In this document: positions 61,097 to 64,000 of the stretch, one piece after another | Position numbering within the stretch: position 1 is the stretch's first letter | Layout of the letters: each line of letters opens with the position of its first letter | From: JAVVSK01 sp036654235 | GTDB lineage: Bacteria > Bacillota > Clostridia > Christensenellales > CAG-138 | Assembly: GCA_036654235.1 (NCBI GenBank) | Contig: JAVVSK010000008.1 | Span: 1 to 64,000, forward strand | Direction of reading: 5' to 3' | Length of the DNA stretch: 64,000 bases | Program-made: the position numbers and the translations under genes | Notes under the pieces: model-generated | What the model saw: the letters and a program-made list of their open reading frames with translations, nothing else | What the model was told of the DNA's origin: nothing | Database searches by the model: none

Positions 61097-64000
61097 TTTT
61101 CAATGCCTCCTCTAAAGATAGGTTAACGTTGTCAAGTTTCGTTACGTCGACCGCAACCTCTAAATGTGCGCTTATTCCGTTCCAGTTTATTTCTTTTCCG
61201 CGCATTAAAAATATCCGCGAAAAATTGGGCATAGAGAATATGCGGGTATAAATACGATTCTTCGAAAGTTTCGATACAGAACAAAATAAGCATGGCTCGG
61301 TTCTCTTCATCATAACTTCGTAGCATTTTTTATTCTTATAGTTCTTTTTATCAACCTTAAAAAAGTCACAAATAAAATCGTTAGCGTATAGAAGCTCATA
61401 TGTGTTTTTATCGCATACATAAATTCCATCGCTTATAGTATTTATTATTCCCTCAGCGTCGTTTATCCATTTTGGAAATACGTTTTTCGAGTCTTTCCCG
61501 TATATCGAAACGGTACTTCGACCACCAAATTTTGCACTATACAGCGCCTTATCCGCATTTTGATAGAGTTTTTCGAATGTATCGTTTTCATCGGAGGAAA
61601 TAACTATTCCAATGGAACATGAAACCGTTCCGCTATTGCCATCGATTTTTATATCTGAAACTTCTTCGCAAAGCTTAAACGCCTTATCTTCCGCGATTTT
61701 TTCCGAAGGTATATTTGAAATAAATACAGAAAATTCATCTCCGCCCATTCGCGAAACTATATCGTCTTTTCTAAAAAACGATTTTATTTTTTTAGCTACG
61801 GTCAAAATAACTTTATCCCCGTAAGCATGTCCGAAGGTATCGTTAATTTTTTTAAAATTGTCAATATCGAGCATTATCATTGCATGTATCCCGCTAACAT
61901 ATTTAAGCTGTTGAGCGATCATGGTTTCGGCGCTTTTTCGATTAAATAAGCCGGTCATAGGGTCCATCTTTACTTGCTCAGAAATAACGTTATACTCCCG
62001 AACCATCTCTTTAAAACGGCGATTGTACTGTAAAACGTTTTTCGTCCTTCTAATAACGACCTCGGGTATAAAGGGCTTAGTAATATAATCATTAGCCCCG
62101 AGAGCTAATGTATCTACTTGCTGCATCTGACTATCGTCCGCCGTTATCATTATAACGGGAATACTGTCAAACTCCGGAAACTGTTTTTTTTGCTTTAAAA
62201 ATTCTTTCCCGTCCATTTTCGGCATTACGATATCGAGTAAAATCAAATCAATTTTATCTATATTTTCGTTCAAACGTTTAAAAGCATCCTCGCCATTTTC
62301 AGCGTCTAAAAATTGATATTCGTCTCCGAAAATTTTTTTAAGTATGATTCTATTTATCTCCTCGTCATCTACAATAAGAATTGTATGCGCATCGTCCCTA
62401 TGTGAAAGGAGAGAGTCCCTATATTTTTGAAGTTCTATATTTATTTCTCTTTTTAAGGTAATGTCGGTTAAGACACCGAGAAGGATATGCTTATTCCCAA
62501 TTTTTGAAATATATTTTAGAGTATTATGAACCCAAAGCCTTTTTCCATCCAAACTGTAGCGAAGATATTCGCATTCGGCGACACCCTCCGTTTTTATGCA
62601 TGTATAACATGCATTTATTACGGAGTCCCTATGTTTTTCATCAACTCTTATAATCGGGTTAAGACGTGTTTGCGTCATATCGTCGTGTCCAAAAAGATCG
62701 TAATAAACGTCGTTTATTCGGATAAGCTCAATTTTATCTCCGGTAACTTCATAAATCGCCGCGGCTTGAAGAGTTACGCCAAAAAAGCTGGTCATCTCCG
62801 AGTTCGTAGCGAATAAATCATCATAATTATAGTTGTTTTGTATTTTATCCATAGCCACTTTTGCGTTAGACATCTGAGCACAGCATAGGTTTTCGTATTC
62901 CGAAACGGGCATTGGGCGCGCAAAATAAAAGCCCTGAACATAGTCACAGCCTACGCTCCTTAAAAATTCAAGTTGTTCAGCCGTTTCAACGCCTTCAACT
63001 ATTGCGGGAATATCAAGCCACTTCGCCATTCGCAAAATAGAGGCAATTATATTTTCGCCGCGCCCGGGAATTTTAGTTTTAGATAAAAACCGCATATCAA
63101 TTTTTAGAACATCTACGGGAATATCCTTTAAAATATTTAAAGATGAGTAGCCGCTTCCAAAATCGTCCATCATGATCAGGAAACCGTAGTTTTGTAGATT
63201 TGCTATTGTTTCGCTTATAGCGATAGGGTTATCGGTATAGGCGCTTTCGGTAATCTCTAAATTCAATAATGACGGCGGCAGTCGATATTGTTCGACAAGT
63301 TCTTCTAAGATAAGAGCGATATTTTTATTATATAAGTTTACCCTAGAAACGTTAACCGATATAGGGTGAGACTCTATACCCATGTCGATCCAACGACGAA
63401 GACATTTACAAGCCTGTTCCCATACGTATAAATCAAGTTTCGTAATAAACCCGTTCCGTTCAAAAACCGGAATGAATTCATTTGGCATCATCATTCCCTT
63501 TTGCGGATGCATCCATCGAACGAGAACTTCTGCACCGCAGGAAAAGTTGTTATTAATATTATATTTTGGTTGTAAATAAATTTGAAACTGATTATTTTCA
63601 AGGGCAAAATTCATTTCGTTGATTATTTCCTGCTCACGGGTAATCGCGACACCCATGCTATCGTCATAGAAGGCATAATACCTCATATAGCTGCCTTTAC
63701 AGGTTTTAGCCGCGAGAGTAGCGCGGTTATACATAGTTTCAACGGAAATTTCATTATTGTCTATTAAATAAATCCCAATTGATGGAACAATATCATAGTT
63801 TACATTATATTCTGCAAGGTTGTTTTTAATTTTTTTTATCAGCTTTGCGGTTGATGTTTCGTCATATAGCATGCAAAAACAGAAAATATCGGATTCTATT
63901 CTTCCATACGTGGCTTTATCGCAGGTGTACGCAAAATTGCAAATGCTCTTTGCAATGAATAAAAGAAGTTGATCTCCGACATTGGTTCCGAAAAAAGAGT
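61083..64000 (-). CDS. GGDEF-EAL-PAS-REC-GGDEF-PAS signalling protein (5' end outside window)
   Basis: Open to the right edge of the window (FGTNVGDQLLLFIAKSICNF reads through 64000), so the N terminus is missing. Order: a degenerate GGDEF domain; an EAL c-di-GMP phosphodiesterase domain with most active-site motifs (GAEVLVRW, EITESAYTD, MDDFGSGYSSL, VLKIDMRF, VEGVETAEQ, QGFYFARPMP); PAS (YEVTGDKIELIRINDVYYDL); a receiver (ILIVDDEEINRII, LLDIVMPKMDG); an intact GGDEF diguanylate cyclase (RMGGDEFSVFISNIP); and a C-terminal PAS (ISDGIYVCDKNTYELLYAND). It can potentially both make and break c-di-GMP, with its receiver as the phosphorelay input. At least 972 residues are visible. Confidence 0.92.
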   Translation of the reverse strand, partial: SFFGTNVGDQLLLFIAKSICNFAYTCDKATYGRIESDIFCFCMLYDETSTAKLIKKIKNNLAEYNVNYDIVPSIGIYLIDNNEISVETMYNRATLAAKTCKGSYMRYYAFYDDSMGVAITREQEIINEMNFALENNQFQIYLQPKYNINNNFSCGAEVLVRWMHPQKGMMMPNEFIPVFERNGFITKLDLYVWEQACKCLRRWIDMGIESHPISVNVSRVNLYNKNIALILEELVEQYRLPPSLLNLEITESAYTDNPIAISETIANLQNYGFLIMMDDFGSGYSSLNILKDIPVDVLKIDMRFLSKTKIPGRGENIIASILRMAKWLDIPAIVEGVETAEQLEFLRSVGCDYVQGFYFARPMPVSEYENLCCAQMSNAKVAMDKIQNNYNYDDLFATNSEMTSFFGVTLQAAAIYEVTGDKIELIRINDVYYDLFGHDDMTQTRLNPIIRVDEKHRDSVINACYTCIKTEGVAECEYLRYSLDGKRLWVHNTLKYISKIGNKHILLGVLTDITLKREINIELQKYRDSLLSHRDDAHTILIVDDEEINRIILKKIFGDEYQFLDAENGEDAFKRLNENIDKIDLILLDIVMPKMDGKEFLKQKKQFPEFDSIPVIMITADDSQMQQVDTLALGANDYITKPFIPEVVIRRTKNVLQYNRRFKEMVREYNVISEQVKMDPMTGLFNRKSAETMIAQQLKYVSGIHAMIMLDIDNFKKINDTFGHAYGDKVILTVAKKIKSFFRKDDIVSRMGGDEFSVFISNIPSEKIAEDKAFKLCEEVSDIKIDGNSGTVSCSIGIVISSDENDTFEKLYQNADKALYSAKFGGRSTVSIYGKDSKNVFPKWINDAEGIINTISDGIYVCDKNTYELLYANDFICDFFKVDKKNYKNKKCYEVMMKRTEPCLFCSVSKLSKNRIYTRIFSMPNFSRIFLMRGKEINWNGISAHLEVAVDVTKLDNVNLSLEEALKSGKN

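Overview
The window looks like a chromosomal segment of an obligately anaerobic, low-to-mid GC Firmicute (class Clostridia, plausibly a gut or rumen Oscillospirales/Christensenellales-type lineage). The evidence is the complete [FeFe]-hydrogenase maturation set (TM1266-type regulator, hydE, hydG, hydF), a 1171-residue pyruvate:ferredoxin oxidoreductase, a dockerin-bearing secreted protein, a CotF-like ferritin-fold protein, GdpP-L9-DnaB synteny, and Gram-positive promoters and ribosome binding sites. A run of 99 N at 55874-55972 shows this is a draft or metagenome assembly. The genus cannot be fixed from sequence alone.

Left accessory zone (1-5200): the tail of a VanS-like sensor kinase; an ABC-transporter ATPase gene broken in its Walker A motif by an internally deleted IS630-family element (15-bp perfect terminal repeats); a type II restriction-modification operon (winged-HTH regulator, C5-methyltransferase, endonuclease) driven by a promoter whose -10 box lies in a palindrome; then decayed DNA with a DUF4357 scrap and a GNAT acetyltransferase. 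Core block (5380-19130): a membrane protein, a DUF951 protein, signal peptidase I, asparaginase and a UDP-sugar pyrophosphorylase on the plus strand; on the minus strand recF-gyrB-gyrA-def-fmt-rsmB-rsmG-degV, with the def/fmt/rsmB/rsmG joins being 4-nt ATGA overlaps. A tRNA-Leu(AAG) gene with a consensus promoter and terminator follows.

A second R-M operon (19537-22014, minus strand) encodes an XRE regulator, a C5-methyltransferase, an NgoBV-like endonuclease and a small unknown protein. Metabolic blocks follow: hydrogenase maturation (22869-27052), a LysR regulator divergent from a YeiH-type exporter (27178-29261), and murA. At 31336-32648 a nitroreductase gene sits between two remnants of one IS1182-family element. 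Then come a dockerin/BIG2/InlB-repeat protein, a CotF-like protein, a lipoprotein coupled to nagA, a GNAT-like protein with mgtE, and WalJ-like hydrolase/lpd/tadA.

The right part carries gdpP-rplI-dnaB, an IS1595-family element whose transposase has lost one catalytic Asp, a Myb/SANT-like regulator, nifJ, gapA (with the NAD-selecting Asp replaced by Ala), and a large minus-strand signalling operon (53759 to beyond 64000): a GGDEF-EAL-PAS-REC-GGDEF-PAS protein, two multi-PAS hybrid histidine kinases and a stand-alone HPt protein, i.e. the parts of a phosphorelay linked to cyclic-di-GMP.

Functional links worth noting: NifJ makes reduced ferredoxin that a [FeFe] hydrogenase (matured by HydEFG; the hydrogenase itself is not here) would oxidise; TadA would be expected to deaminate the A34 of the unusual tRNA-Leu(AAG); the phosphorelay cluster has HPt and receiver partners encoded together. 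No clear new defence or metabolic system was found; the most interesting items are the regulated R-M operons, the IS-bracketed nitroreductase, the tRNA-Leu(AAG)/TadA pair and the signalling operon.
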